From Selaginella tamariscina (Eukaryota; Streptophyta; Lycopodiopsida; Selaginellales; Selaginellaceae): a DNA stretch of 64,000 nt. Below, one piece after another: positions 32,145 through 45,661 of the stretch. The number at the start of each line of letters is the position of its first letter. Within the stretch, counting starts at the first letter, position 1. A model generated the notes under the pieces. It was not told where the DNA came from. It saw only the letters and a program-made list of their open reading frames with translations, and did not search any database. Location of the stretch: positions 124,001-188,000 of the forward strand of contig PUQB01000143.1 in the NCBI GenBank assembly GCA_003024785.1. The letters are read 5' to 3'. The position numbers and the translations under genes are program-made.

Positions 32145-32780
32145 ATGCGTTCAATACTATTTTTATAAATTCAATTTTGTATTCTTTTTACAAATGTTAA
32201 AATCTAATTTATTTAACTTTTGAAATTTAGACAACGATTTAAATAATATTTTGCACATGGAACATTTCCACTGTGCACGAAGTGTAGCACATTCCATATG
32301 TTTTCTATGTATCCCCGTCCACAACGAAAAGTCAACTTTAGGGTTAGTTGAAACCTTGGTGGTGACGTTCGTGGCCAGTACCATACATGGGTTTGCCACT
32401 AATCATCATAGGTTCGCTGCCATTGACTTCAATAACCTTGGTTAATTCGTGTTGCTCATTGAATTAACTCAACTGTGATAAGCATTGGACATTGATCTAA
32501 GTTGACCTTAGTTAAAGTCATGTTGACTCACGTTCGGCTGTACGGTACCACACTCACCGAACAAACGCTCTTGTCAACAATGATCCAAGCTGTAGATGAG
32601 TAGCTCTTGTCGTGTATATATATATATTTGTAGCCCTCATGTTTCATACATATACATGTATGCGTGTAGATATGGTCTTAGTTTACGTGTATATCTGGTC
32701 TTAGTTTACATGTATGTGTTGATTCAACGAGTACTTTTTAACAGTAAACCATATGGCGTATTAAATAAAGTCAGCTGCAA
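32145..32780. other. Intergenic, downstream of AXR1, no gene seen
   Basis: AT-rich with a TATATATA run near 32617. It should contain the AXR1 3' UTR and polyadenylation signals (minus strand) but none stands out. Confidence 0.4.
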
Positions 32781-32785
32781 AAGAG

Positions 32786-34377
32786 TTATTTAGCCGCACA
32801 GCTGCAAAACCGTGCTGGTCGATGCAATCGCATTGTAAACAAGCGTCCAGGGACGGGCGTAAACTGCTTGGTCACAAGTTTGATAGCTTCTTGTGATGCA
32901 ATCCCACCAACAACAGCACCGACGCAGTGAACTTCCCCAGCACCAAATCTACAAAACTCACTCACAAGCTCCTCCGCAACAGAACCTCCACCAAACCCAA
33001 GCTCGCATACCATCCCCGTCAGCTTGGACACATCGTCCTCGACTTCGTCCTCTATCGTCCCAGGGAATCGTCCGTGAGCCTCGTAAAACCTGTCCACGGC
33101 TCGAAACAGAAGAAAGACCGTGTAGTTGCTCTTCTCATCTTCCAATGGAAGGACCTTTCTCAGCTTATCGCCAGCTCCGGCGTATTCCTCGGACAGCCGG
33201 GGATATCTTACCACCCGCAAGTTCCTCGAGTTCTTGCAGAAGTTCTTCACGGATGCCCGAGGAATCTCCTGCACATCCCTCCCCATCTGCTTGAGTATCG
33301 CCCCAACATGTTCCTCCATTGCTGACACGTCCGCCTCGGCTCTCTGGTAGCACTTCTGCAGCTGGATGTAATACTCAGTAAACGAATGCATATCTGGAAT
33401 GGCTCCGTCAAGTGGAAGCTCCCCACGTCCCTCGTTGGCAATGAATCGCTTCAGAGCTGCGACCAGAATCCAAACTCGGACGAGGCAGCATCAACATCCA
33501 ATGCGGGGTCTTCCAGAATCGCCTTGAGTTCAGAGCTCATGGTTGGTGGCGACCAGACCATAAAAGCCGAGGCCAAAGCCTCTTTGTAGTTATCATCGTC
33601 TTCGGAACGCCTCCCTGCCGAGATCATCGTTTTGAACTCGGACCTCTCCTTGATGTTCGATGGGAGCGAACCTCCGTGGCTCTTCTTCCAGTTCTCAGAG
33701 AGCTGCAGGAGGATCACCGCGAATGGAATATGCTTGTGAACCACCGGGTCTGAAGTGTCAATGTCGAAATGAGAGACGAGTTTGGCAAGCTCCGGCCAAG
33801 GATCGTGTAGGCGCAGATCGTTGACGGAGCTATCGGGCTTGGTCTCAACGACTGCGTGCTCGGACACGCTAACTCTCACTAGTCCCAATAGACCGTAAGA
33901 GCGAGCAACGAGAAGCGGAATCGACTTGTTCCTGCAGATGGAATCCAGAGCTGTCAAGCTGCTCTCTCGCATCTGGGTGGCGATGACGAGTGTGAACCTG
34001 GCAAAGAAGTTGGGCTCTGAATCGATGAGCGACTCCGGAGAGACTTCAATGTGGTCGATGACGACCAGTTCGTTCATTTCCCTCAAGAGGGCAGCCACGC
34101 ACTTCGACCGAGGCTGACCCAGATCCTCGGATCGCAGCAGGAAGTTGTTGCCGAGGTCCGGCTCCTGGACGGGGTTGGGATCGACAATCGTGACGCTTCC
34201 AACGCCGCCCAAGACGAGATTCTTGAGTGCCTCGCTGCCAGTGGCGCTGCAATTGAGAAGGCAGACGGAGGCTCGCTCCAGAGCTAGCTGGCCGTGCTCA
34301 CCCCAGATACGAAGCTGTCGGTCGTACTTGATGCTTTGGTGGCGGAGCCGTTTGAAAGGGCCATGAAACCTGGACAA
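32786..34377 (-). CDS. AXR1: AXR1-like regulatory subunit of the NEDD8/RUB-activating enzyme E1
   Basis: With its partner ECR1/UBA3 this protein activates the ubiquitin-like modifier RUB/NEDD8, which then modifies cullins; in plants this is needed for auxin response. The start MSRFHGPFKRL at 34377 leads into KYDRQLRIWGEHGQ, LLNCSATGSEALKNLVLGGV and GSVTIVDPN, the adenylation-type Rossmann fold, which in this subunit lacks the catalytic Cys. The C-terminus has FCKNSRNLRVVRYPRL, EVHCVGAVVGGIASQEAIKL and VTKQFTPVPGR and stops at 32786. Total span equals about 530 codons, close to the plant family length of roughly 540, with no intron. One base is missing in an A run at 33472-33474: FGFWSQL-stop should read FWILVAALKRF, after which the frame is perfect. 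I treat it as a live gene with a probable sequence error. Confidence 0.92.
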
Positions 34378-35060
34378 TGGCGGACAGCGTGATGATCTTG
34401 CTCACCTTGCGCCGCCTCGTCTCTCTCTCGTTTCATACCTGGAGCATCGGCGCCCTCAAACCCTAAGGTACAACCTTCCAATGCCCTTTTTAACATATAA
34501 CTTGGAACTTCTTTCATCAACAGGTCGGGGAGGATGGATTTGATTCCCGACAGACACCATGCTCCACATTTTATAGGACACGGCATGGTCCAGAGTGAAG
34601 TGTCGCTACATGGAGCTGCCTTGTTCTGGATACGTGGAAAATGGACTCGTTCACCAGCATCGACTGTGAACCAGACCCCTCAAGGTATGTAGTCATTGTA
34701 TGGTCAGGTGATTCGTGGATCCTTGACTGCCACATGTCTTGGTGTCTTTTACCAGCATGGCAACCGCTAGGATAAAAGGATGCAGAGATACTTTGAGCCG
34801 CTATCGCAATGTTATAAGCTCATCTCGGGGGATCCGCATTCACCACACACGGAGGGTTTTATTGCATGTTAACACTGCAAAAACTGTATAAAACAGTATG
34901 TGCCACAGGAGTAAGATGGATCAATCGTCTGCCCATCAGTACGCCCCAACTGGTTCCCTCCGGTATTTGTCTGGATTTCTCGTAGCAGCGGTGATAGGAT
35001 CTCCAAGTCCGAGCAAGTTTATCACTTCTTATGAACAAGTACATGTACGGTGTATTATGT
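34378..35060. other. AXR1 upstream region, no gene seen
   Basis: Short frames on both strands match nothing. It should contain the AXR1 5' UTR and promoter on the minus strand; no TATA box or other element could be assigned with confidence. Confidence 0.35.
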
Positions 35061-35568
35061 TCCTTATATCATTTTGGTGACCCACGTTAACCTGTCACGT
35101 CTTCGTCTCTCATGTGTATATATGTATAGGCTAATTTTACCGAATGTCCTATCCAAGCTCACTAGCGGCTCCATTGCCAGGAAAGCAACCATCTGCAAAA
35201 TATGACTCCAGACAATATCTCCAATCACCCCGTGCTCATCAAAGTATCTGCTACAGAGTGAACTCAAGAATACCTTACCTTCGTCTGAATGCTCCTTGCT
35301 GAACACTGCTCCAACTTTCATGGGCGTATCCAGAGGCATACAATCCAGCATGCTGTACCTTGCAATAATGTCTTGGATATATATACACCTCCTAATCCAC
35401 CATAAGTAACTTCCGCTTCCTATCCCTGGTGAATCATCAACCCAAGACAGCTTTGGATATCCTGGAAGTCAATCATCTCATGCTTCCTCTTAAACAGACC
35501 CTTAAATGCTAGCAACATCCTCACCAGTGTCGAGCGAGCAGCACAAACGAGGTACCCACAGCCTTCTT

Positions 35569-35800
35569 TTAGACATTTGTGTCGGAGATACCACTGCTAA
35601 AGCCAAGTTCTTGGAAACTGTTGTCCATCCAGTCATACCATGCTCTCGGAGCTTGCTCAAGCCCTGTCAAGCTTGACATCCTTCCTTCACACACCCTCTG
35701 GTTGCTGAAGGTAGGTCTCATCAGTGAGTTCCCCGTACAGGAAGACAGACTGCACATCCATCTGGTGCACTTCATAGTCTTATGCTGCAACAACTGCTAA
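35569..35800 (-). pseudogene. Copia reverse transcriptase fragment
   Basis: Minus strand reads DYEVHQMDVQSVFLYGEL and, after a frame change, GLEQAPRAWYDWMDNSFQEL, which are conserved copia RT blocks (compare DVKTAFLNGDL and GLKQAPRAWY). The catalytic YVDD block further on (35400-35560) is not intact. Confidence 0.85.
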
Positions 35801-36072
35801 AAGAGCACGAATGCTCACCAATTTGACGATAGGTGAGAAGTCTCGAAAAAATCAATACACATGAGAGACAAAGACGTGACAGGTTATACCATGTATATGT
35901 CTCAGGTTATAAAAGTGTCTCAGGTTATGTCTCAGGTTATAACAAGTGTCTCAGGTTATGTCTCAGGTTATAACTACTGCTAAAAGACCACGAATGCTCA
36001 CGCATTTGACGATAGGTGAGAAGTCTCGAAAAAATCAATACACACGAGAGATGAAGACGTGACAGGTCATTC
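35795..36072. repeat. About 100-bp duplicated unit around TCTCAGGTTAT repeats, inside copia RT
   Basis: Bases from about 35790 to 35885 (ACTGCTAAAAGAGCACGAAT onward) recur at about 35972-36070 with few changes. Between them lie several copies of TGTCTCAGGTTATA. A local duplication inside the dead copia element. Confidence 0.85.
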
Positions 36073-36131
36073 TCAGGTATCTGGTGTCCTATTCATACGT
36101 TCTGCTAGGCCATTCTGCTGCACATTCCCTG

Positions 36132-36524
36132 TCACGGCCGTTCGATGTTGCATACCATGTGCTTGAGAAACGCCTCATGCTGTCTGAAATCCCTGAAATG
36201 TCTAAACACTTCACTTTTGTTCTTGAGGAGGAACATCGCTACCATGCAAGAGTAATCATCTATCAAAGTCACAAAGTACCTCAATCCTGTAAGAGACGGA
36301 TATGAATAAGGCCCAGAGACACCCTGCTTGTTCAACTCGATAGTCCAGACTCTTGGTGAGCTTTCCCATTGCACAAACTTTGCATGGATGAAGTTTTGCC
36401 ACTGAAAAACAACTCCACCTAGTGCACTTAGGAGGTTTTTAGGGGTAGTTGGGCCGACTATCACTAGACAAAGAAAGCAACCAACAATCTCTCTCAACTT
36501 GTGAAGTTGTAGCTGATCCACCAA
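36132..36524 (-). pseudogene. Copia integrase fragment
   Basis: GPYSYPSLTGLRYFVTLIDD and FLLKNKSEVFRHFRDF match the start of the copia integrase core, including the first catalytic Asp. Beyond 36415 the frame meets a 48-bp piece of family-A LTR, so the upstream zinc-binding part is displaced. Confidence 0.8.
36421..36468 (+). repeat. 48-bp family-A LTR fragment inside the copia element
   Basis: TAGTGCACTTAGGAGG and TTTTTAGGGGTAGTTGGG match the LTR stretch at 22879-22926 (TAGTGCACTTAGGTGTTTAG and onward) with a few changes. Sequence on both sides is copia-like. Confidence 0.65.
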
Positions 36525-37430
36525 GCAACTTCAGCATGGATCTCCTCCATCTTGAACAAGTTCACAACCTGCTTCCTTTTCCTTGCGCCTTCAGAGATGA
36601 AGAGCACTCCAAGACCACAATCTGCGATCTAGGCAACACAAAGCAAACATCCTGACACGTTAGACACATTAGCAACCATGCCTTTGACCAAAAAAGGACT
36701 CGAATATCTCCCTTGTGAGTTCCCCCAATTGCTCGATTGAATGTCTGGAACAATTCTGCATTCCTTGAGTTGTGACGCTATGCTGCACAGTCTAGCCACC
36801 GCACCCCTTTGTCAGCAACATTGGCAAACGAAGTCATAAAAGAAACATCCTCCTCTATGGTGAAATTTGGCTTACTACTGCTGTTCTGCCATCCACTTGT
36901 CTTTGGAATGCCCCTTCCCCGAGCAATTTCATACTTAGCTTCTTGCATTTCAGATGTCTCGGTACTCTAATTCTGACCAGTCTCATCCCGATAGTCTTCG
37001 CTAGATATCACCACCACGATTATCATAAGCAGGGGTCAAACTCGAGAGTCAAAACCAACCAGTTATCCTCAACAGAATCCCTCCTCTACCTGCATAGTAG
37101 CTGCATTCTGAGTCCGAGAAACGCCTTCGTTGCAATGGACTTCTTGTCATAGGCATTGAGAAGCTTCCTCCACAACTCGTTGGCATTCTTGAATATTCAG
37201 TTGACCGTTTTGGCGTCCTTCTCCCCCATTTGGTAATAGCAACACCTTCCTTGCTATCAAGTTCCTGTTCCCTCGACCACCTTCCACAGCCCCAAATGAA
37301 TGAGGGCCATTTGCATGCGGTATTTCCAGAAGTGAAAGCCGTTGAACCTTTAAATGGCGGGTATCAATTCCCAGAACTGCATCAGAGGCTGAAGTCTTCT
37401 TCCACTATAGCCTGGATCACTCTTAACCTG

Positions 37431-37443
37431 GCTCTAATACCAT
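37431..37443 (-). other. Copia primer-binding site
   Basis: The minus strand reads TGGTATTAGAGCC, one base from the initiator tRNA-Met site TGGTATCAGAGC. Confidence 0.8.
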
Positions 37444-37623
37444 GATGAAAAAAGAAAACGAAGATAAGATAAGATAACTCTTCGTGAGAATAAAGCACAC
37501 CTAGTTCTAACCACGAATCAGGCGGCGGATCTGCCGAGTCATGTGTCATGACCGCAAGAGCCCGGCTCCACGCCTCACTCCACTCCATAGAGCCTCAACC
37601 AATCTTGTTCATTGTACATGACA
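37444..37623 (-). repeat. Probable copia 5' LTR (180 bp)
   Basis: The plus strand runs from TGATGAAAAAAG next to the primer site to GTACATGACA. The TG...CA ends and position fit an LTR, but no partner LTR was found, so the outer end is a guess. Confidence 0.4.
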
Positions 37624-37680
37624 TCGGTGCCATAGATTTTAACCCTTTCAATGTGACCTAGTTTATTTTCAAAAGTAAGG

Positions 37681-38156
37681 ATGCACGACTTTTGCTTCAC
37701 ATATCCATATGGAATTGTCGTCTTGTTGGGGGGATTGGTGGGTTATTTGAAAAGAGGCAGCTCTATCTCCCTCCTAGGTGGCGTTGGAGCAGGGATTGTG
37801 CTGCTGTTTGCAGGGCAGAGAAGCTTAGCAGCCTATCACAAGGGCACAAACTCATGGATCTCACTCGTCCTTCAGACAGGTATGGTTTATATCATGCATA
37901 GACAAGCTCTCATAGTTCATTTTGGTTGGATTCAGTTGTTTCGCTGTCACTAACATGGGTGATGGGTGAAAGATACCTTGAAACCAGCAGAGTGATGCCT
38001 GCGGGAACAGTGGCCTTTATCAGGTTAGCATTGTGAGGTTCTGCCTGATTGAAATTTTGAATCTGTGTTTGCAGTGGTGTTATGAGTTTGTTCTACTTGT
38101 ACAAGATGGTCAAAGGAGGAAATCGTCTCCCAAATAAGAAAGAAAACACAAGCTGA
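37681..38156 (+). CDS. TMEM14 / fatty acid export (FAX) family membrane protein
   Basis: Three exons (37681-37879, 37936-38023, 38075-38156) with 56- and 51-nt introns, GT-AG ends and an intact frame of 122 codons. The protein starts MHDFCFTYPYGIVVLLGG and has the glycine-rich first helix (GYLKRGSSISLLGGVGAG), then AGQRSLAAYHKG, SLSLTWVMGERYLETSRVMP and a last helix SGVMSLFYLYKMVKGG, the usual four hydrophobic segments of TMEM14 proteins. The short form without a transit peptide resembles plant FAX5-7-type members, inferred to move fatty acids or lipids at the ER or other membranes. The start codon lies only about 57 bp from the edge of the copia LTR, and the PFP-beta gene converges on it with about 70 bp between stops. 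Confidence 0.93.
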
Positions 38157-38227
38157 ATTTTGTTTATAATGACAACTTTGAATTTAATTTAATGCAAATA
38201 AATCAAAGGGTAAAAGAACCGTTTGTT

Positions 38228-40808
<2,581 letters not shown>

Positions 40809-40955
40809 CCTCGGGATTTCTCACTCGCTCTGTTTAGCCCTAGGCAGCTAGATCGGACAAAAAAGCCATGTGCATTATTGCTATTATAGATAACAATACA
40901 ATCTGGAGAATATTCTGGATTAATTTAAAACGCTTAAACTTTCTTGGGACATTGT

Positions 40956-42594
40956 TCATGCATGGGATTGGACACTTTTCCGGTTCTTATGAGTGCTCTT
41001 GGCTACGTTGGCTGGGGGTATAAAGCAGTCCCGGGACACTCCTCGCACGTTGAACGCAACCTCCTCAATGCTCCACTCCTCCTCCATTTTTGTTCTGGTA
41101 TACTCCAGGAAGTTCTCGCCGAACCTGAAGAGCGTCACACGAGAGTGACCAGAGTGTGCAACGGCAACCCCATCCACCTTCCTGTAATCCTCAAGTGTAG
41201 ACTCGATGCTTGTCTCCCAGTGGACATTCTCGCCAGCTGAAGCCTGAATACGAGTCATATGTGTGTCTGCTATCCCAACTAACAGGCCAGTCCGTTGACT
41301 GAAATATCCGAACATGTCATGCCTCATTATTTCGGCAGGTCCATCGCTCCGAGCCCGAAGAGTGTGAGAGTCTGCCTCCAGCTTCAGAACGAAGCAATCC
41401 TCCCGCACACCTGCTTCTCTCCCTTGTGGACAGCCCCTGAAAAGATGCTGGCGGTTGTCAACGGATCCAATCCCTGCATTGGCAGTTAGAACAATCAAGC
41501 GCGGCCTACGGCAAAAAGAACACTTACCTGAAGAGCTCTGCGGAGGGGGCGTACTGGACCTTTGGCAGCGTGGGGACCCATCCATGGGTTGTGCCGCCAA
41601 ACAATGTCTCCATTGCAACCCGCATTTACCTTGCTGCTACCAGCAAGAACGAGCTCCACATTCCACATGTCAGGCTTCATCCGCCACAACACAAAGCAGC
41701 CACTTTCAGCAGGCCTGAAAGGGTTCTTAGTTCGGACAACCTTGTCCATTGTGTGGAACTCAGAAAGTGTCATCCGAATCTTGCCTGCCACATAAGAGTT
41801 GTAGACGGAGCTTAGCAGCTCCTCACCCCACAAGCCTGCCAAGTACTGACGGAGAATGTACTGTGCAGATATGAATTCCTGCAAACAGTTAGAAGTCAGC
41901 TCAGATATTCATCCGTCTGAACACTCACGATTGGGCCGCCTGAAGCTGGTTCTGCTCTGTACTCCCCAGTTGGAGCAGCCATGGGAGCGAGTGGCGCACC
42001 TAGAACTCCCAGCAGAAGTCGGACATCAGAGTGTTTGTAACCCAGGAGTGGCAGTGCTGTCTTCTCTATCTGCTCCATCATCCAGCTCCGGAACGACCCC
42101 TGCCGTTTGGCGCTCTCGCCTCCGTTGCTGCCATTCTCATAGTCCGCTGTACCATCAGGATCTTCCCGCAGTGGAGCCAGTGTCTCGTGGCCTGATGAGG
42201 CTGCCGTTCCTTACCATATGAACTTGCTGGGACTGGGATTTAGCTAGCGCTGCCTGTATCATGTCATCTGCCGAATGCTGCTTCCTTATGAACATGCCCT
42301 TCAGTTTAGATTCTAAGCGCCTGAAGTTCCTGGCCGGCGAAATCCCCCGGTCCTCCATGAGGTTATCTATTCACAGGCATGAGGAGTGTAGCTAAAACAC
42401 AGGAATCCGGATGGGTTTGCAAACTTTAGTCTTTGTCTTTCTTGTCTCATGCCCGCTAAACTGATCCTCCGCAACACTAAGTCAACTCTACCAATACACA
42501 CAACCAATGACTCTGCTCCCAGTCGCACACAAAGAGGGATGGTACCTGTTTGCTGAAAAGGGCTCTTGACTACGACTGGAGAAGGAGCGCCCAT
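40956..42594 (-). CDS. DUF620 family protein
   Basis: Plant family of unknown function. Signature blocks in order: LLLGVLGAPLAPMAAPTGE (about 42000), SAQYILRQYLAGLWG, GCFVLWRMKPDMWNVELVL, NGDIVWRHNPWMGPHAAKGP, VRPLRRALQGLDPLTTASIF, EDCFVLKLEADSHTLRARS, RHDMFGYFSQRTGLLVGIAD, WETSIESTLEDYRKVDGVAV, EEVAFNVRGVSRDCFIPPAN, stop 40956-40958. Two introns near 41885-41935 and 41490-41530 are clear. The first exon may start at 42594 (MGAPSPVVVKSPFQQ) with an intron to 42369, or at 42358 (MEDRGISPARNF). A missing C in the run at 41402-41404 breaks the frame between GEKQVCG and EDCF. Another frame change near 42200 is unresolved and may be an unrecognised intron. Confidence 0.8.
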
Positions 42595-42599
42595 TAATC

Positions 42600-43650
42600 C
42601 TAGGGATTGAGACCTGCTGGATGCTGACAGCAGAATAAGGGTGTTTCTATGTAAATGTGTGTTGGAAACAAAATCAATTACTTAGCATAGCACCAGGAAA
42701 CAAGAGTAGTTTGTGGGGCGGGCGATCCGCCATAGCCAGGAGAACAAGGGGAATGAACAAAAACGCCAGGTATTAAATGGAGAAGCCGGCGTATAAAAAA
42801 CAATGAGCCACGTGCGTTAGACCCGACCGACACGTGGCAGACATCTCATAACGGATGTCCCACCATTGTTTGAGTAACGAAATGGTGGTAGGTGTCGTGG
42901 GCGAGATGATGCAAGAGGAGAATTAAAAATGAACGAATCAATGGTAGCTTTCCAACTTCTGCCACTGAGAGAGATGATGATAGCACAGTACACGCACAAT
43001 GTTGCATTCATCCTTCTTCCTAGTTACCACCACACATGAAGTGACAGGTCACCGCCCACGTTAAAACTGTTCATCGGACGCGTTACTTGGACGTCGCTAT
43101 TACTTGCTTAAGCAAAGATAGTACGGTGGGTACGACCTGGTACTGAAGTTGGCAACTACGTCTCAAGTGACACTGGAAACAGAACAGAGGATAGGGTTCC
43201 ATGGCAATGGCGCTGCACCAGGGCATAAAATTGAAAAATAACTGTCTAATGCCAAATCTTTCAGAAAAATAAGCCTTCGTTAACATGACACTCTAAATAA
43301 GAGTAAGTAAAAGGACATGCTGTAGATTTAGTTGATATCCAAAAAATCTCAAAACCATTTTACCCTCACGATCCTTTGCATTCATATAAAGCATCATTAA
43401 TTAAGTATTTAAAGTTTCAAGGCAAAAACCTTTCTCACATCTCTTTACATCATTGTGCTGAGAAAACCCACACTCACATGGAGTTGTATTCCTAGAAATA
43501 GTCATACAAATTTGCCACAACCTCATTTAAATTATATAAGTTAAAAATAATATTCAATATCAAAGTAGATTACCTGAAACAAGGTTCACCATGCTTCTTC
43601 ATCCTAATAGTCCATCCAAGCTTCATAGGTTCTAGGGCTTTTTCGATGAT
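42600..43650. other. Intergenic, no gene seen
   Basis: Contains the presumed DUF620 promoter at the left and AT-rich sequence to the right (43200-43570). Short frames on both strands have no recognisable motif. Confidence 0.4.
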
Positions 43651-43659
43651 GCGAGTTGC

Positions 43660-43900
43660 TTGTCGCCTCTCTGCCGCCGCCCAGAGTTCCCGACGTCCTC
43701 CGCCGCCGCCGACGGCGGTTCTCTCTGCTGCCGCCCAGAGTTCCCGACGTCGGCCTCCTCCGCCACAAGCCCAAGTTAGGGTTTTCGACTTCTTCGGCCT
43801 CCTCCGCCACAAGCCACAAGTTTAGGGTTTTCGACTTCTTCGGCCTCCTCCGCTGCTGCCTCCCCACAGAGAAGTACGAACAGGTGCCCCCGCCGACTCC
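43660..43900. repeat. GC-rich tandem duplications upstream of the next gene
   Basis: CTGCCGCCCAGAGTTCCCGACGT appears twice (43672 and 43731 areas) and a TTTTCGACTTCTTCGGCCTC unit twice (about 43780 and 43830). Frames through it are proline, arginine and leucine-rich on either strand and look like low-complexity 5' leader rather than protein. Confidence 0.7.
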
Positions 43901-43963
43901 TCCGCTGCCGCCGCCGGTCAAGTCCCGAAGGCGTCGGAGACAGTAGTCGGATATTTAAAGAGG

Positions 43964-45495
43964 ATGATGCTCGTGAAGGGGATCATGACTCTGGTCGGCC
44001 TGCTTTTCAGCCTGGTTGTGGCGTTTGGTTTCTCTGACACTGCCTTCTTGTCTGGCGCTTGAATCACCCTCTGCTCCCCGATTTTCTTTGCCGGAGCCGC
44101 ACGTGGACACGAGCAAAGCTGAAGATGAGTTGCTCGTTATGATGAATGGTAGCCCGCAGTTTGTGGTATTTTGCGGGACCATCCTTTCTGCTGCAAAGAG
44201 GAGAGGAAAAGCTGTGTTCTACTACACCATGGGCACAGGTGGGTCTCTGAAGGCCTTGGAGGAGAAAATCCAGAAGGAGTATGGAGCAATGTTCCCTTCC
44301 CTTCATGAACTTGTAAGGGGAAAGAGCGGTGCCACTGTATGGGACAGGCTCACGGTGGCTGGTAACGTGTGGAGGAGATGGCTTTGTCCTGATGCTTCTA
44401 GTTCCCTCGTGATCATCTTGGACAACGTGAACAAGCTAGATGAGAGAGACCTGTACAGTATCGCAAGCATCGGGAAGTGCGCTAGGGATGAAAAAGTTTT
44501 AGTGTATGGCTTGTTTCATCCGAGGAGCAGGGCTTGGGAATACTGGAACGCCAGGCGGATGCTTTGACGAGGGCAAAAGGATACAACCTGCCATCCATTC
44601 CTGAGGAGGAACTTGTGAGGTTTGTTGATAGCGCTTTGGGTTCTCATGGTAAGATCACTACAGACTTGGCGGAGCGGTACGTTTATTTGGTAGGATCTAG
44701 CCTCGCTCATTTGTGGCAGCTAGTGGATGCTACTAAAGAACGAACGGTGGAACGGGATGTGCTTCCGCATCTGATACGACGTAAGCCACGACGTCAGCCA
44801 CCAGAAGATCAGGAGGCCAAGGTACATTTGGCTTCGTGTTCTCACTTATTCTTTATTTATTTTTCTTGGTTTCAGGATTTTTTAAAAAAATTTTGGACGC
44901 TCGTGAAAAGGTTGAGTTGGGAGAAGTCCCCTCGACTGCCGACTGGTCATGCCTTCAACCTCAGAATAACGTGGTGAAGATTCGTAATCGGTGGTGCAGG
45001 GATGTGATCTCACTCCAGGTTGCCAAACGCGAAGTCAACGCCGAACGCGAAGTCACTGCAGCCAAAGATAGAGTCACTGCAGCCGAAGGAAGTCACTGCA
45101 GCCAAGGAAGTCACTGCAGCCAAACGCGAAGTCACTGCAGCCGAAGATAGAGTCACTGCAACTGCAGCTCGGTGGTGGTGGTGGAAGGTGGTGGTGCCCG
45201 AGAGGGAGGCTGCACGTCAGAAAGATGCTGAAAATGCACTAGAGGAGGCACTCAAAGCAGAAAAAAGCTGGCAATCTCCTAACGAATGCAGTGAGAAACA
45301 AGAGGGAGCTCGCAAACTCCTGCAGGAGGCACTCCGAAAACAGGAGGAGGCTTGCAACTCCGAGATCAAGCTGCGGAAGTGGTATCGAAGAACAAGAAGG
45401 CTGTTTATCATGCTCTTTCTACATTTAAGGCGTCACCACTTCCACCGCCTCTTCCAACAAAGGGTTCAAGTCCACCACCACCCCGCCACCTGTGA
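43964..45495 (+). CDS. Unrecognised protein with ATPase-like core, VTAA repeats and proline-rich tail
   Basis: No family assigned. The N-terminus may be a membrane anchor (MMLVKGIMTLVGLLFSLVVA at 43964), then a frame change or intron to VDTSKAEDELLVMMNGSPQF. The core has FYYTMGTGGSLKALEEKIQ, a hydrophobic run ending in acidic residues SSLVIILDNVNKLDERDLYS (Walker-B-like) and VLVYGLFHPRSRAWEYW (sensor-like), then a helical domain IPEEELVRFVDSALGSHGKI. This looks like a STAND/AAA-type NTPase but no Walker A was found. After an intron (44822-44874) comes a charged coiled coil with VTAAK/VTAAE repeats (45050-45165), EEALKAEKSWQS, LLQEALRKQEEACNSE, and the tail PLPPPLPTKGSSPPPP, stop 45493. One base appears missing at 44545-44546 and another in the T run 44878-44883. 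Confidence 0.5.
45024..45168. repeat. 15-16-bp coding tandem repeat (GAAGTCACTGCAGCC)
   Basis: About seven imperfect copies of GAAGTCACTGCAGCC, each encoding EVTAA, with CAAACGC or AAAGATAGA spacers. Confidence 0.85.
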
Positions 45496-45661
45496 GATCT
45501 TGGCTGCTGTTCACCACCTCCTCCGCCTGTGGGTTTTCTGCCACCTCCACATAGCCGCTCTTCACCACCACCTCATCTATGAACTACATGTAATGAATAA
45601 TATTCAAGTATCATATATTATATTATTAATGTTTGCTAATGAGTTTATTTAATCAAATATG

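Larger units (their letters stand above)
35064..37445 (-). mobile_element. Decayed Ty1/copia retrotransposon
   Basis: Minus-strand order from right to left: tRNA-Met-like primer site (37431-37443), gag and pre-integrase region (36560-37400), integrase (36132-36524), RT (35569-35793), RNase H start (35064-35351). Integrase before RT is the copia order. Recognisable blocks are SLTGLRYFVTLIDDYS and KNKSEVFRHFRDF (integrase), DYEVHQMDVQSVFLYGEL and GLEQAPRAWYDWMDNSFQEL (RT) and ARYSMLDCMPLDTPMK. Stops and frameshifts are frequent. The left LTR was not found. Confidence 0.85.

Noticed and set aside
32893-33350. Plus-strand frames opposite AXR1
   Set aside because: Antisense shadows of a strongly conserved coding region.
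43656-43946. Arg/Pro-rich 96-codon protein
   Set aside because: Low-complexity GC-rich tandem duplications, open in several frames on both strands.
44064-44306. Minus-strand frames opposite the unrecognised gene
   Set aside because: Shadow frames; the plus strand has coherent helices and splice sites.
44016-44567. NB-LRR resistance gene fragment
   Set aside because: The LDNVNKL strand suggested an NTPase, but no P-loop, RNBS or GLPL motif and no LRR is attached.
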